Under the pieces are notes generated by a model. It was not told the origin of the DNA. It saw only the letters and a program-made list of their open reading frames with translations, and searched no databases. Positions 22,690 through 34,592 of a DNA stretch of 41,255 bases are shown in pieces (within the stretch, counting starts at the first letter, position 1; the number at the start of each line of letters is the position of its first letter). Source of the stretch: Amanita rubescens (Eukaryota > Basidiomycota > Agaricomycetes > Agaricales > Amanitaceae); contig WION01000468.1 in assembly GCA_015039365.1 (NCBI GenBank), forward strand, positions 1-41,255. Direction: 5' to 3'. A program made the position numbers and the translations under genes.

Positions 22690-23093
22690 AAGGTGGGAGG
22701 GAAGGGATCGAGAGGGAAGATGGGGTGGGTGAGATGGGGCGGGGATGCGCTGCTGGCGGGGGACAGGGACGAAGTAGCGGAAGGTGAGGCGAGGTGAGAC
22801 GAGGCGGAGCGGGAGCAGGGTGATAAAAGGCGGGGCGAGGCAACGATGAACAAAGCACAGTGAGTGTGCACTTCTACCATCTAACCACACGACCTCTCGT
22901 TGTAAACACCATTTCAAACCCACACTACGCACCAATTATGGGGCGTATTCCTCAGCGGATGATGAAGACAAAACACAGTATATTACAAAGATGTATACTA
23001 CATACGATCACGCCCTACCATGCGCTATGAGCGCCATGGGGCCTAAACAAGGATTTAAAAATAAAAAAATAAAAATAAAAAATAAAAATAAAA
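22690..23093 (+). mobile_element. Probable retroposed insertion with A-rich tail and 13-bp target duplication
   Basis: The sequence AAGCATGAGCGTC occurs at 22677-22689 and again at 23094-23106, bracketing about 404 bp whose right end is an (AAAAAT)-type tail. Flanking direct repeats plus a 3' A-rich tail are the mark of target-primed reverse transcription (LINE, SINE or processed transcript). The body has no reverse-transcriptase frame and no clear polymerase III boxes, so its source is unknown: a 5'-truncated LINE, a SINE of new type, or a retroposed RNA. Confidence 0.65.
22695..22744 (+). other. Two adjacent G-quadruplex-type motifs
   Basis: At 22695-22716 four runs of three G are separated by loops of 1, 2 and 7 nt. 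At 22722-22744 four runs of three or four G are separated by loops of 1, 6 and 1 nt. Both are on the plus strand, within the probable retroposed insertion, and sit in a longer G-rich, purine-biased tract that reaches about 22850. Confidence 0.6.
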
Positions 23094-23095
23094 AA
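23055..23095 (+). repeat. (AAAAAT)n-type A-rich microsatellite
   Basis: Runs of four to seven A separated by single T. It forms the 3' end of the probable retroposed insertion and is followed at once by the second target-site copy. Confidence 0.85.
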
Positions 23096-23106
23096 GCATG
23101 AGCGTC

Positions 23107-24541
23107 GAGGCCTGTAGGAGTCCACAACGTTCATTGTGAGGCTTTAAGTTGAGCTGATCAGCATGATGTACAGAGATTAAAATTCCTTACCGGTTCGCAC
23201 GGACAGAACCTTATCGATTTATCTGAAAATGAAGAAATTGCGGCATCTTTGAATTCAATAGCATCAAGTTTAATTATCAGAAAAACGCGACACATCATAA
23301 CCTTATCTGAGCCTATACCTGGGCCTAAAGTTTAGACAACCTGTGTATGATCACCTGCCAAGGCCCAACAGGAACTTTGAATTCAAAGGCATCTGTGCGC
23401 AATCGCGACATCGTGGCATGGAACTCTAGGGTCTGACAGTTGAAGCCTACAACTTGGAATTATCCACAACAGCAACCATGTATCGACATAAAACAAACAT
23501 TTGATTGAAAATAGAATGTTTAAAATTGCAATGGGCAGCTAAACATATTATATTAAGTAATGTACTACCCCCATTGACGAATTTCGGATTGCTTTGGACG
23601 CGCGCTCACAGCCCTGACGTATTGCCGGTAACACCGGCGATCATGAGCCCGCTATCATACCTAACGCGCTCTGCGTGCGGTAGGCATCTCTAGGATCGCA
23701 TTCCTACGTGAATTTCGATTTCTTCAGGATCGCTGGTACCTTACATAGGTTAAGTGCGAGCGTCGAGATCTGTAATAGCCCACAACGTCAACATTCAACG
23801 TTTAACTATAAGTCTCGAGCGGGTCAACGGGATCCCTACAGAATTTCCGGAATATTTTCCTCCCATTTCAGTTGGCAATGGCACGACGTGGTACATGATC
23901 AGAATCATCAGATGCTGCAAGCTGCGTGCATTGATCTGCTCCACTTTGCCAGTTCGGAACAACAACTTACTTCTCACGTATACAGTACTTGATTGTTACA
24001 TAACGGTCGCTATCACTCGTTTTTGGTTCAAAGCAAAAGGTCGATCCCTTCAAGCACACGCTTCTTCATTGTCGCCTTCGCTGCCGCCTCAGTCTGGCGA
24101 AGCTCATCCGGAAAAACCTCTACAGCTTGATCGACCGACAATACACGTGACTGGGGGCGTTATTGCGCAGCTTACGCTCATTTTCCCTTCTTTCGTTTTT
24201 GAAGCTCCTTGGAAAGGGTGGTCAGCGGCAATTGCAAGGTACTTATCTTGTCTACTCGGGGAAGTGACTAATCAAAGCATGCGTTTTAGGTGCACCGCGG
24301 AGACAATTATACCAAACACAATCACTAAACCGGCCCTTTGTTCCCTTGCGCATACTTGACTACTTACAGACTCGGAGCACTGCCCAGTGCAGTGCCTGTC
24401 TTCTCCAGCCGTTTCACTTACGTTATATCTCAAATCATCTCTCACACATACCATCTACCTGGAAAGCCAAATCTATACCGAATACCAAACTCAACGGCTA
24501 TCCAAATCGGACATTATTGAATACTAACTAACCAAGCTGAA
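23107..24541. other. Intergenic, 5' flank of the DUF300 gene
   Basis: No gene is recognised. The longest open frame (23754-24359) lacks an ATG at its start and has no domain. A diverged repeat of GAGCGTCGAG plus the following CACAACGT block occurs at about 23101 and 23756. The right part should hold the promoter and 5' UTR of the gene at 24542. Confidence 0.4.
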
Positions 24542-26007
24542 ATGTCAACAAATAGTACTACTTGTCCTTCTCAAAACTCTGTCTATATCGATCAATCGAG
24601 GTTCTGGAACCAAGATGGGGTGAATTGGGATTCTCACCGTATTGGATGGGTTGTTGCGGGTGCTTGTGCCCTCGTTGTACGTTTCCCTCTTTCATTTCTC
24701 TCTTGATGTGTCGAATTCTGAGATGTGCCATTAGACGGTGATTATCTCGATCATATCGGTGATGCTGCATTGTAGGAATTATAACAAGCCGAAGGAGCAG
24801 AGGCAGATGTAAGTCCATTGATGTTGCGAGTAGCTTCAGGTGTTGATGAGTTTGGATAGCATAAGAATCTTGTATATGCCACCAGTATATGCTGTGATAT
24901 CATTCTTTTCGTATAGGTTCTTTAGGTCTTTTACCTATTATTCTTTAATCGAAACAGGTGAAGGTTGAGCACTTTTTCTTTTATGTGGATGCTGAGATGC
25001 ATTATGCTAGTCTATGAAGCAGTGACGCTCAGCGCGTTCTTATTGCTTTTGGTTGAATATGTGGCTGTTACTGCTACGGAACATAAACCGGAGAATGCAA
25101 TAGCAAGGAAAGATAAGCGGTCGCTTCCGATACCATTTTGTTGCTGGAGGTACAGGCCGACCAAACCGTACTTTATGCACACGGTTAAGGTACGCGAACG
25201 ATGATGTCAGTGTCCGGCGGAGAAACTAACGAGTAGCAGTGGTCAGTTTTGCAATACGTCATCGTCCGTCCGTTGGGATCCATAGCCGGGATCGTATGTG
25301 AAGCTCTAGGGGTGCTGTGTTCAACTGCTGGGTTTAATATACACTATGCGAATGTATGGATCGAAGCGATTGAATTCGTTAGCATCAGGTGGGGTTTCAT
25401 TTAAACGATCATGACGTTTGATGGATAGGGGGCTAACCGAACAGAACAGCGTTGCTTTGTATGGCCTGTTAGTATTCTATGGGCTGATGAAGGAGGAACT
25501 CAACGGCCGGCGTCCGATGGCCAAGTTCCTATCTATCAAACTCATTGTCATGTTCACATTCTACCAGTCGTTTGTGGTACGCATTATGATTACAAGTTGG
25601 TTTCTTGTTCTGACTCGTCGCAGTTCAATGCCCTGGAGAGTCGCGTGATCCATGCCACGCGGTACTGGACTGCGACAAACATTGCCGACGGGCTGAATGC
25701 ACTGGCGATCTGCATTGAAATGGTGTTCTTTTCATCTATGATGATATGGGCATATCCATATTCCGAATATAGGAAAGAGGGGGAGCCACACACATCCGTT
25801 GGAAGGCCCCTTTGGGATTCGTGAGTTTGTTTTATGCTAATAATAGCGTTGCTTATCGGAGCTTGCAGAATCAATTTCAGCGACTTTGTATACGAGATAT
25901 GGCTTTCTCTACGTTATTATGCCACGTCCCTTCGGGGTCGTCAGCAGCCAGTTGAGGATAAGGGGTGGAACGACGAGATGGTTGCGTTGCGAGCGAGCGG
26001 GCCGTAG
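24542..26007 (+). CDS. DUF300 / TMEM184-LAZ1-type multi-pass membrane protein
   Basis: Eight exons (24542-24676, 24735-24808, 24860-24957, 25011-25189, 25240-25388, 25450-25576, 25624-25820, 25869-26007) join to 365 codons with every phase consistent. The chain shows the family course: RIGWVVAGACALV (membrane segment 1), CRNYNKPKEQRQ, RILYMPPVYAVISFFSYRFF, TYYSLIETVYEAVTLSAF, PFCCWRYRPTKPYF, then KFLSIKLIVMFTFYQSF, ALESRVIHATRYWTATNIAD and a last span ending in NEVY-like VYEIWLSLRYYA. These proteins are related to organic-solute-transporter alpha (OST-alpha) and lie in plasma, vacuolar or endosomal membranes; their substrate in fungi is not settled. The frame is intact. The next gene starts 65 bp after its stop, on the same strand. 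Confidence 0.92.
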
Positions 26008-26072
26008 TTCCGAGTAGATAGAATGTCACAGTCACGTCACAGAAAGGCTCTGCACCATCACCGTAGAGCGAC

Positions 26073-29000
26073 ATGGCGGACACTGAACCGTCCCCAACGC
26101 CCGATGCCTTTCGTTCACACCTCATCGCTCTCATATCTGCTTACCAGCTTGGGCCCACATCAGGCGTACCAGTTCCACGCTACGATGGCACCCGCGACTG
26201 GCAGACTGAGACCATTCTCGTCTGCTTGAGCGAGTTGGCGAGACGCATGTGGATGGCAGAAGAGACAGTCGCACGGCTTCAGAAAGAAGCCAGGAGACGG
26301 GACAGGAGACGGGCGAGAAGTAACCGCAGCAGTGGCGATGGCACTGGTGCGGCGATCGACGAGAGCAGCTGGGACGAATGTAACAGCCATGAAGATTCAG
26401 AAAGCGAAGACGAGAACGTGGTTTTGAGAGGAACCCCGAGACACGAGCACGAGCCTTCACTCGTAAAGCCAAACGGAAACGGTGTCGGCGTATACGGATA
26501 TGGCAACGGTTTATCGTTGAGGGATGTTAATCGAGACCATCACCTCAACCACCATCATCACAGTCACCAGAAACAGAATACGAACACTATAACTCCAAAA
26601 CCCACAGTTACGACGACGACAGGCCCGGGTGGATCTTTCCAGGTGTCTTGTCCTACTTGTGGGAGGTGCTGGATATACCCTCCTTCATCTACGTCTGCGA
26701 CAACAGGGACTAATGCTACCGGCGAGAAAGGTGCGGTGGAAAGCGATCCGACATTGATGGGCATACCCTCAGGCCCTGCTATACCCGCGATAAGCGACAG
26801 TGGTCAATCCGTCGAGGAAGAAAACATCTGGCTCCGTGCTCTCGTCGTAGATGCTGCTCGCGTCTGTGGTGCCGTATCCAAGGGTGACCTAAACCAAAAG
26901 ATCACTGCACCTGCCAAAGGCAGCGCTATGATAAACCTAAAGGAGATCATAAACGTCATGGTTGATAAATTGGGCCAGTTTTCGGACGAGGTTACGCGTG
27001 TTTCTCAAGAGGTCGGTACAGAGGGGAAGTTGGGTGGACAAGCTGTCGTGATGGACGTAGAAGGGACGTGGAGACAGTTGACGGGTGTCGTAAACAATCT
27101 AGCGGCCAACTTGACGGCGCAAGTGCGGAGTATCGCAAAAGTGACCAAGGCCGTCGCGCTTGGAGATTTGAGTAAGCAAATTGAAGTTGAGGCGAGGGGT
27201 GAAATCTTGGACTTGAAGAACACGGTAAATGGAATGGTTATAAGGTTTGTTTTCTCGTTTCTTGTGTTGCCTACATCCGCTTACGCACTGCACAGATTGC
27301 GAGCACTGGCAGCTGAAGTCACTCGTGTTACATTGGAAGTCGGATCTCAAGGAAAATTGGGAGGACAAGCCGTTGTTCCTGATGTTGAAGGTGTCTGGTT
27401 CGAGTTGGTCCGAAATGTCAATAGGATGTGTTCGTCCTTGACGGACCAAGTGCGATCCATCGCTCTGGTCACCACTGCAGTCGCTCAGGGTGACTTGACA
27501 CAAAAGATTGAGATCCAGGTCGAGGGAGAGATGTCCACTTTGAAGAGTAAGTGTCTCTTGTACTATACCGCCGACGACCGTTTTAATGCTAGTCACAGGT
27601 ACGGTTAATTCCATGGTAGACCAATTGTCTGCATTCGCCAGCGAGGTAACTCGTGTGGCATTGGAAGTCGGCACATTCGGTATTTTGGGAGGACAAGCCA
27701 CAGTCGAAGGAGTACAAGGAACATGGGCAGATTTGACGAGGAACGTCAATGTAAGTCATGATCTTTGCGATAACGATAAGTTATTGACGAGATAAACTTT
27801 GTAGAAAATGGCGTCGAATTTGACTGCTCAAGTGCGCTCGATCTCCGAGGTCACCAAGGCCGTTGCCATGGGTGATTTGAGCAAACTTGTCGACGTTGAC
27901 GTGCAGGGTGAGATGTTGGATCTAAAGGTGCCTTTGCCCCCCCATTTCTGCCCTTCCACACTGAAAGGGGGTTACAGATGACCGTCAATTCCATGGTTGC
28001 CCAATTGAGTACGTTGGCTAATGAAGTCACTCGTGTGTCTTTGGAAGTCGGTACCGAGGGTATATTGGGAGGACAAGCTACCGTGCCGGGCGTACAAGGA
28101 ATGTGGAAGGTACATATCGTCTACTTCTTTGATTATCCCAGGTTTCTAACACCCCGTTCTCCCAGGTCTTGGCTGACAATGTCAATCTTATGGCCATGAA
28201 CTTGACTAACCAAGTCCGATCCATCGCTGCTGTAACGAAAGCTGTCGCAAATGGTGATTTGACGAAGAAGATTGAAGTTGATGTGCGGGGAGAGATTCTC
28301 GAGTTGAAGGAGACCGTCAATGGCATGACGGAGAGTTTGAACCTCTTTGCGGATGAGGTGACGCGTGTGGCAAGAGAGGTCGGAACGGAAGGTAAATTGG
28401 GTGGACAGGCTCGGGTGACGAATGTCGGAGGGACGTGGAAAGACTTGACGGACAACGTCAACGTCATGGCGGCCAATTTGACGCTCCAAGTCCGGACGAT
28501 CGCAGTGGCTACGGTAAGCAATTGTCTATTGGTCTGTTGTTCTTATAGTTCCGGACGCTAATGGGAATACTACCAGACGGCTGTCGCCCGTGGTGATTTG
28601 ACGCAGAAGATCACCGGTGTATCGGTTTCAGGAGAGATGCTCGAGTTGGTAAACACCATCAACGACATGATTGACCAGTTGGCAATATTCGCGGCCGAGG
28701 TCAAGAAGGTTGCAAGAGAAGTCGGTACGGAGGGCAAACTTGGCGTGCAAGCAGAGGTCGGAAACGTACAGGGTATTTGGCAAGAAATTACGTGAGTTCA
28801 TCCATCCCTTGTATATCTAGTCGAATGTCGGACTAACGTACCATTGTAGATTGTCGGTCAACACCATGGCAGGCAACTTGACCACGCAAGTGCGTGGCTT
28901 TGCGCAGATCTCTGCTGCAGCGATGGACGGTGACTTTACTCGGTTCATCACTGTCGAGGCGAGCGGTGAGATGGATTCGTTGAAGACTCAGATCAACCAG

Positions 29001-31139
29001 ATGGTGTTCAACTTGCGCGATTCGATACAGAAGAACACAGCTGCGAGGGAAGCCGCCGAGTTGGCGAACAGGAGTAAGAGTGAGTTCTTGGCAAACATGT
29101 CGCATGAAATCAGGTGGGCTTTTTATATGAATGCAGTGGGGGACGGGTTACTGATGACGCTCGGTGTTTTTGACAGGACGCCCATGAATGGTATCATTGG
29201 AATGACGGAGCTGACACTCGACAGCGATCTGAACAGATCGCAGCGGGAGAGTTTGTTACTTGTCCACAGTTTGGCGAGATCCCTCCTTTTGATCATAGAT
29301 GATATTTTGGATATCTCAAAGAGTGAGTGGTTCCCGTCGTGCCCAATATGTTTTCCTGATGAGTCGGATTATAGTTGAAGCCGGGCGTATGACGATGGAA
29401 GCTGTGTCTTACTCGTTACGTCAGACGGTGTTCGGGATCCTGAAGACGCTTGTTGTGCGCGCCTCTCAAAATAACTTGGACCTGACATACGACGTGGAGT
29501 CGGATATACCTGATCAGTTGATCGGTGATTCTCTCCGTCTCCGACAAGTCATTACCAACTTGGTCGGTAACGCTATCAAATTCACCCCCTCCAAGATGAC
29601 TCGCAAGGGACACGTCGCGCTGAGCACGCGTTTACTGGCTCTCGATGACCAGAGCGTAACCCTCGAGTTCTGTGTCATGGACACGGGTATCGGTATCGCA
29701 AAGGACAAGTTGAACCTTATTTTCGACACATTCTGTCAAGCAGATGGTTCTACGACACGAGTATGTTCTTCTCTTTTTGCTTATTTGCGTGGCCCTGACT
29801 GTTTGAGTAGGAATACGGAGGAACTGGTTTAGGACTTTCCATCTCCAAGCGACTGGTGAACCTCATGCAAGGCAATATGTGGGTAGAGAGTGAAGTGACC
29901 AAAGGCAGTCGATTCTACTTCACCATCACGTCCCAAATCAGCCATAGCACGCTGGAGATCACGTTGTCCAAGATGGCGCCTTTCGCCAAGCGTAGCATCT
30001 TGTTTGTCGACACACTCCGTGATACTACCGGTGTTGCGGAACGGATTAGGGAGCTCGGGCTCAGACCGTATGCCGTTCACGAAGTTGGCTGTTTGGCCGA
30101 TAAAGAGAAGTGCCCTCATTTCGACACCATTGTGGTCGATTCATTGAGCATCGTAAGCAATTTCCATGCTGCGTTAAGGCAGAGTCTAACGAATAACGCT
30201 TTAGACGGAATGTATTAGAGAGTACGAGCATCTGAGATACATCCCGATCGTCCTCTTGGCACCCTCATTGCCCAGATTAAACCGTAAGTCGTGCTTTGGC
30301 CTTCACACTTGAGGGTGTTCACGTCCTTTTAGTCAAATGGTGTCTCGACAACAGTATTAGCTCCCAAATCACTACACCTGTCTCTGCACAAGATCTCGCC
30401 TCGGCCCTCATCTCGGCTCTTGAATCCAACACCGTTAGCCCCGTTTCAGCGCCGAACGATGTCATCTTTGACATCTTACTCGCCGAAGACAATCTTGTGA
30501 ATCAGAAACTGGCTGTGAAGATCTTGGAGAAATATGGCCACTCGGTCGAGATTGCGGAGAACGGCAGTCTGGCGGTGGACGCGTACAAGGCTAGAGTGCT
30601 ACAAAACAAGCCGTTTGACATCATTTTGGTGAGTGACGTGTCAAATGATGGTTCTGAGATGTGAGCGCTGATGGTGGCGGTTTAGATGGATGTGTCCATG
30701 CCGTTTATGGGAGGCATGGAGGCCACCGAGCTTATCCGATCCTACGAAAAGCATCATGGATTGCCTCGTACACCAATCATTGCGCTTACTGCGCATGCAA
30801 GTGCGTTACCTATGATTATCAAAGATGAGATATGTGCTAAACGTCTATCCTGACAGTGATTGGCGATAGAGAAAGATGTTTGCAAGCCGGAATGGTTCGT
30901 ACCTTGCCTTATCTTGATGAAAATGTTGCTGATGATCGTTCTTCCATAGGACGATCACATTACCAGTACGTTACTCCTGGATGTAGGTCGATTCACTGAC
31001 TGACGTTGGCTTGTTAGAACCTCTGAGACGCGGCGATCTTCTCAATGCGATCAACAAGTTGGCCGGCGAGCGCGGAGCAGCCAAGCATCATCACTTGCTG
31101 CGCCGCTCACCCGCCATCGCCCAATTGCCAGCGTTCTAA
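26073..31139 (+). CDS. NIK1: Group III hybrid histidine kinase (Nik1/Os-1 type)
   Basis: Cytosolic osmosensing hybrid kinase that feeds the Ypd1-Ssk1/HOG phosphorelay and is the target of phenylpyrrole and dicarboximide fungicides. Seventeen exons join cleanly to 1398 codons. Order: a variable Ser/His-rich N terminus (1-about 250), a long array of HAMP units with six copies of the linker EVTRVxxEVGT (genomic 26975, 27310, 27640, 28020, 28350, 28690), HisKA with phospho-acceptor His in [18 protein letters not shown], ATPase N box ([15 protein letters not shown]), G1 ([11 protein letters not shown]), F box ([12 protein letters not shown]), G2 ([14 protein letters not shown]), and a receiver with [11 protein letters not shown], phospho-acceptor Asp in [11 protein letters not shown] and the ITKPL lysine. 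Introns are 47-72 bp. No lesion was found. ATG 26073 is the first in frame after the upstream gene's stop. Confidence 0.96.
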
Positions 31140-33188
31140 ATCATGGACATGGACACCTTCACTACGTCTTGTCTCGCTGATACCCTTCAATCGACCATTG
31201 ACTGCTCCAGATCTTGCGCACTTCAATTTACCCTGCAAACACTAAATATTTAATGACGATGTGCTTAGCGAAACGTCGCCCGATATCCTTGCCCCACTAC
31301 CCTGCCGTTGTACCTCTGCTAGCTCATACGACATAACTTGCGTGTTTATAACTGAAATCTGCAACAGTTTTTTCTTCTGTACATTACGTTTTGTGATGCT
31401 ATATATATATGCCCATTTGCGTTCTTTCACATTACACTTGACGTGAAACTGATAAGTTTTTGTTTTGACAAGAGCATAGGTTTACAATGTTTCATAACTT
31501 TTAGCATTTAAAAATGAATTCTACTACTACAACATGACGATGATTGTCTTGCTCAAAAGCATAACATGAACTATTAGTACATATGGCTGATGAACGGTCA
31601 ATGGACGGGGGATCAGAGTATAGCGCAGCATGTGGCGGTCCTGCTCGCAGTTGGTCAATATTGGTTAACGCTGACGTGGAAGCAGTTGGCCTGGAAGTGG
31701 CAGCGATGGACATGCACGATTGGTCCACAAATGATTCTAATAGGGTCATCGATAAAGGTGATCGCGTAACCATAGTTTGGTGCCCAGAAACGTTTTGAAA
31801 TTGGGTTATGGCTGCCAAGGTTGTGCGGACGACGAAACCAACACGATAGTGGTCGGGCTTGGAGAAGAAAACATCGATGTTTTGTCAGGCGTGTTAATGG
31901 TAATGGTAAGTGTCCTCCCCAGCTACGGGTGTCCCAAATCCTGCGAAAGCCAAAGCTAAGGATGAGTTACATTGGGTTTTTGTTCGACAAAGGTCGTCGG
32001 TATACAATATTAGCTGGGCCAAGCTGGGATGATTGTGCGGTAGCCTAACCGTCGGGGATTTATTGGCCTCCTTCGATAATGGGGGAATAGTTTCTCGGGC
32101 AGCTAGCTGGTATACTTTTCTAGACTGGATCCGTACGTCAGAATATGAGGGAAAGTAAGATGATTAATAAAGCACCTCAGGAGGAGACTCCGTCTGCTAT
32201 GCATGACGCAGTCTTTCGGTCGCTCCAGCCATCGGTTGGTTGCCAAGTACTAGCTCGTTACAGTCCCCGCAATGGCATAGGCTCGTGCATTAGTGCAAGA
32301 TCTTGAAGTTGCTTGATGAGAGCCTCGTCATATTTGGTCCACCGAGTCTTTACGGAAACAGGTGCGCTAGCACAATGCTATTCTGGCGCTGCTTGAGGGC
32401 GACCCTCTTCAAATTCGACGTATGTCAGGTAGTTCCCTAGTTTCCTAGCCGCGGCTGCTTATCGAGGATGTGGTGACTGGCCCATTGCAAGCCCAAGACG
32501 TAACCAGTGGGCATAGCTGTCCGGAGTTTGCTGCGCCTCACAACGCCTATCTGGGAGCCGTCTTCCGCACTCCCCCACTGCTGAAATGCCTGCATCCGGT
32601 AAGCCGATTGCGTCACAACTTGGTCAAAGTTTGAACCTTGAGCCTGAGGTACTAGTCACTGATGAAGAAAGATATTATCTGTTTGCGCCGCGTCGCACCG
32701 CGGTGATTTACTGTTCTTGTGAAGTAGCAGCATAGCTTACCGTATACTACGCGCAAGTACTCGTTAAGCCTCGTTAAGCCCGGAAGATATGCGGATACGG
32801 CTCGGGAAGCTGTTCAAGTTGTTCGAAGCCGAGATCTGGGTTATATTTAGCCGGGCTAAATTTGTATTGAATGCTCAACTGTCATGCATCATGCGTCAGT
32901 GACGGAGGGTTTCCATTAGAACAATGGAAGTCCATATGACTGGGAGGACATTATGCGGACACGTCATGAATATCCTGCGCTCGTGAACCCAGGCTCGAGA
33001 GTGGATTAAGTCGACAACTGTGTTGCAAGTCCTTAACACTGTAATACTCGTGTGTAACTTTACTGGCGTAAAAATTCATGAAATCAATTAATAAGTAATT
33101 AAGCATAGCTATAAAACTACGAAGAAAGAAAGTGTTTCTCAAAGTGAACGAAGATAACGCATATATCCAAGCTGTGCAAATAAATATA
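31140..33188. other. Intergenic, no gene recognised
   Basis: About 2 kb. The first 250 bp after the kinase stop, with an AT-rich TATATATATA stretch near 31400, is the likely 3' UTR. Short open frames at 31501-31818 have no motif. A perfect 7-bp-arm palindrome (ATTTAGC-CGG-GCTAAAT) lies at 32845-32861 and a short direct repeat (TCGTTAAGCC twice) near 32761. I see no supported coding chain. Confidence 0.35.
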
Positions 33189-34001
33189 TTATGCCAGCAG
33201 AGGCGCAAGGAGGGCGATGATAACACCGATCGATCCATATCCAACATTCGACTGTTTAGCCGCCGAGGTTGATACTGTTGTTGCTGTTGGTAAAGAAGTA
33301 ATAATAGTCGGTGACCCCAGTTGCGTGACGGTCGTCGTAGGACCCAGGGAGAAGCTGAACGTGCTCGAAGCCGTCGCATTGGCGGAAAGCGAAGCTGTAA
33401 CCGAAAGGCTAAGAGTGGAGACGTTGGTGCCTTTACAGAAACTGTTGTAGGCTATAGAAAGAGCAACATTAGCCGGGTCGGGCTAGCATAGTCCAGCAGT
33501 GGCTTACTGTCCAGAACTTGTTGACCACTAGAAGCTGAAGCGAGTGAGGGGTCGGCATTTACACTACAATTAATGCATTGTCCTAAACTTTTGTCCACAC
33601 TTGTATTGCAGAGGCAGGTGGCGGAAGAGCATGTCTGACGATGTATGAGTAAACTCTGGTAGTGGAGGTAAATAGTACATACATTTAGTGCATTGACGGC
33701 CGTTGCGCATCCACTTTGACACTAGGAACACAGGATCGTTTAGTACACGAGGTAAATGATCAATGATCAGCCGGAGTACCTGTTGAGGGAATTGGCTCAA
33801 AGAGATATTCGAGCTGCTTTGACGCTTCGGCGTGATGAGTTGAATTTGGTTTAGTTTTTCGAGAAGAACTGTGAAAGGCGTAGTAGGTCTGGTAAGTCGG
33901 CCGAATATTGATAAGCTGTATAACTCACCGCCTGTTGAGCTTGCTTGTACGAGGGCCACCGTGGCCAACAGCATCATGGACAACAAAATCCTCGATAACA
34001 T
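33189..34001 (-). CDS. CFEM-like secreted GPI-anchored protein, paralogue A
   Basis: Five exons (34001-33929, 33868-33780, 33721-33683, 33634-33508, 33451-33189) give 196 aa. The start MLSRILLSMMLLATVALVQA is a signal peptide. A KRQ site precedes the cysteine domain: CQSGC, TCSSATCLC, QCINC and one late Cys (FCKGTNVS), eight Cys in a C-x3-C...C-x4-C-x-C...C-x2-C...C pattern like fungal CFEM domains. A Ser/Thr-rich stalk and a C-terminal hydrophobic tail (GYGSIGVIIALLAPLLA) fit a GPI-anchor signal. CFEM proteins act at the wall or membrane, some in haem or iron capture or host contact; the role here is unproven. The first acceptor site is less certain than the rest because the position used in paralogue B reads CAAC instead of CAAG. 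Confidence 0.78.
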
Positions 34002-34592
34002 AACGTAAGCTCTTTTTATCCTTGTATCGGGGGACGACCTAGGTAGCGCCGGAAGCCAGAGGGAAGGGGTGTGAAAGGAGGATGTCCAGTTTACCATTAC
34101 TATTAGCTAATGCTGTGGGAAAGGATCTCTGATGCAAGCGTAGAAGCCGTACTTGGCCGGCGTAGCGCCCACCATTGCCAACAATGTTTCAATTTTGCAG
34201 AGCTTTGGCTGTGTCTCCCTGTGTAGCATCCTAGCCCAAACGATCCGCCTGATCACCTAATTCCAATTCGTCACACGTAGAAAGGCTTTTCGGAATGCTT
34301 AGTTTGGGGTCCGGTTTATGTAGAATCTTAGACAACGTAGGTTGTCCTGATTTGGAAAGATGATCGATGAAGAATCCGGCATGAATTTGTTGCACATGGT
34401 ACAGGCCCACAGGCTGGACCGCATTGTGATGTATTATGACTTCTTGCAGCACAGAGGAAGGCGCTCATAGTGGCACTCTAGTAACCCCAAATAAAAGTAC
34501 GCCCCCCACACATCCCACAAGAATAAACTGCGCCGATCATACTTGAAATAACTGTACTGTTATATAATGACTATTTTCAAGATGAGAAAATA
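34002..34592. other. Spacer between the two CFEM-like genes
   Basis: 5' flank of paralogue A and 3' flank of paralogue B. No open frame with a motif is seen. Confidence 0.4.

Noticed and set aside
22618..22935. Minus-strand Pro/His/Ser-rich frame of 105 codons
   Set aside because: Arises from the C-rich complement of the G-rich insert; no motif or splice support.
23754..24359. 201-codon plus-strand open frame
   Set aside because: Begins at GTG, has no domain and mixed composition; overlaps a diverged repeat. Treated as non-coding.
31501..31818. Minus-strand 105-codon frame
   Set aside because: No motif and no splice partners; overlapping plus-strand frame equally open.
32845..32861. Palindrome ATTTAGC-CGG-GCTAAAT as a transposon end
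   Set aside because: No second copy at a matching distance and no target duplication; kept only as a note.
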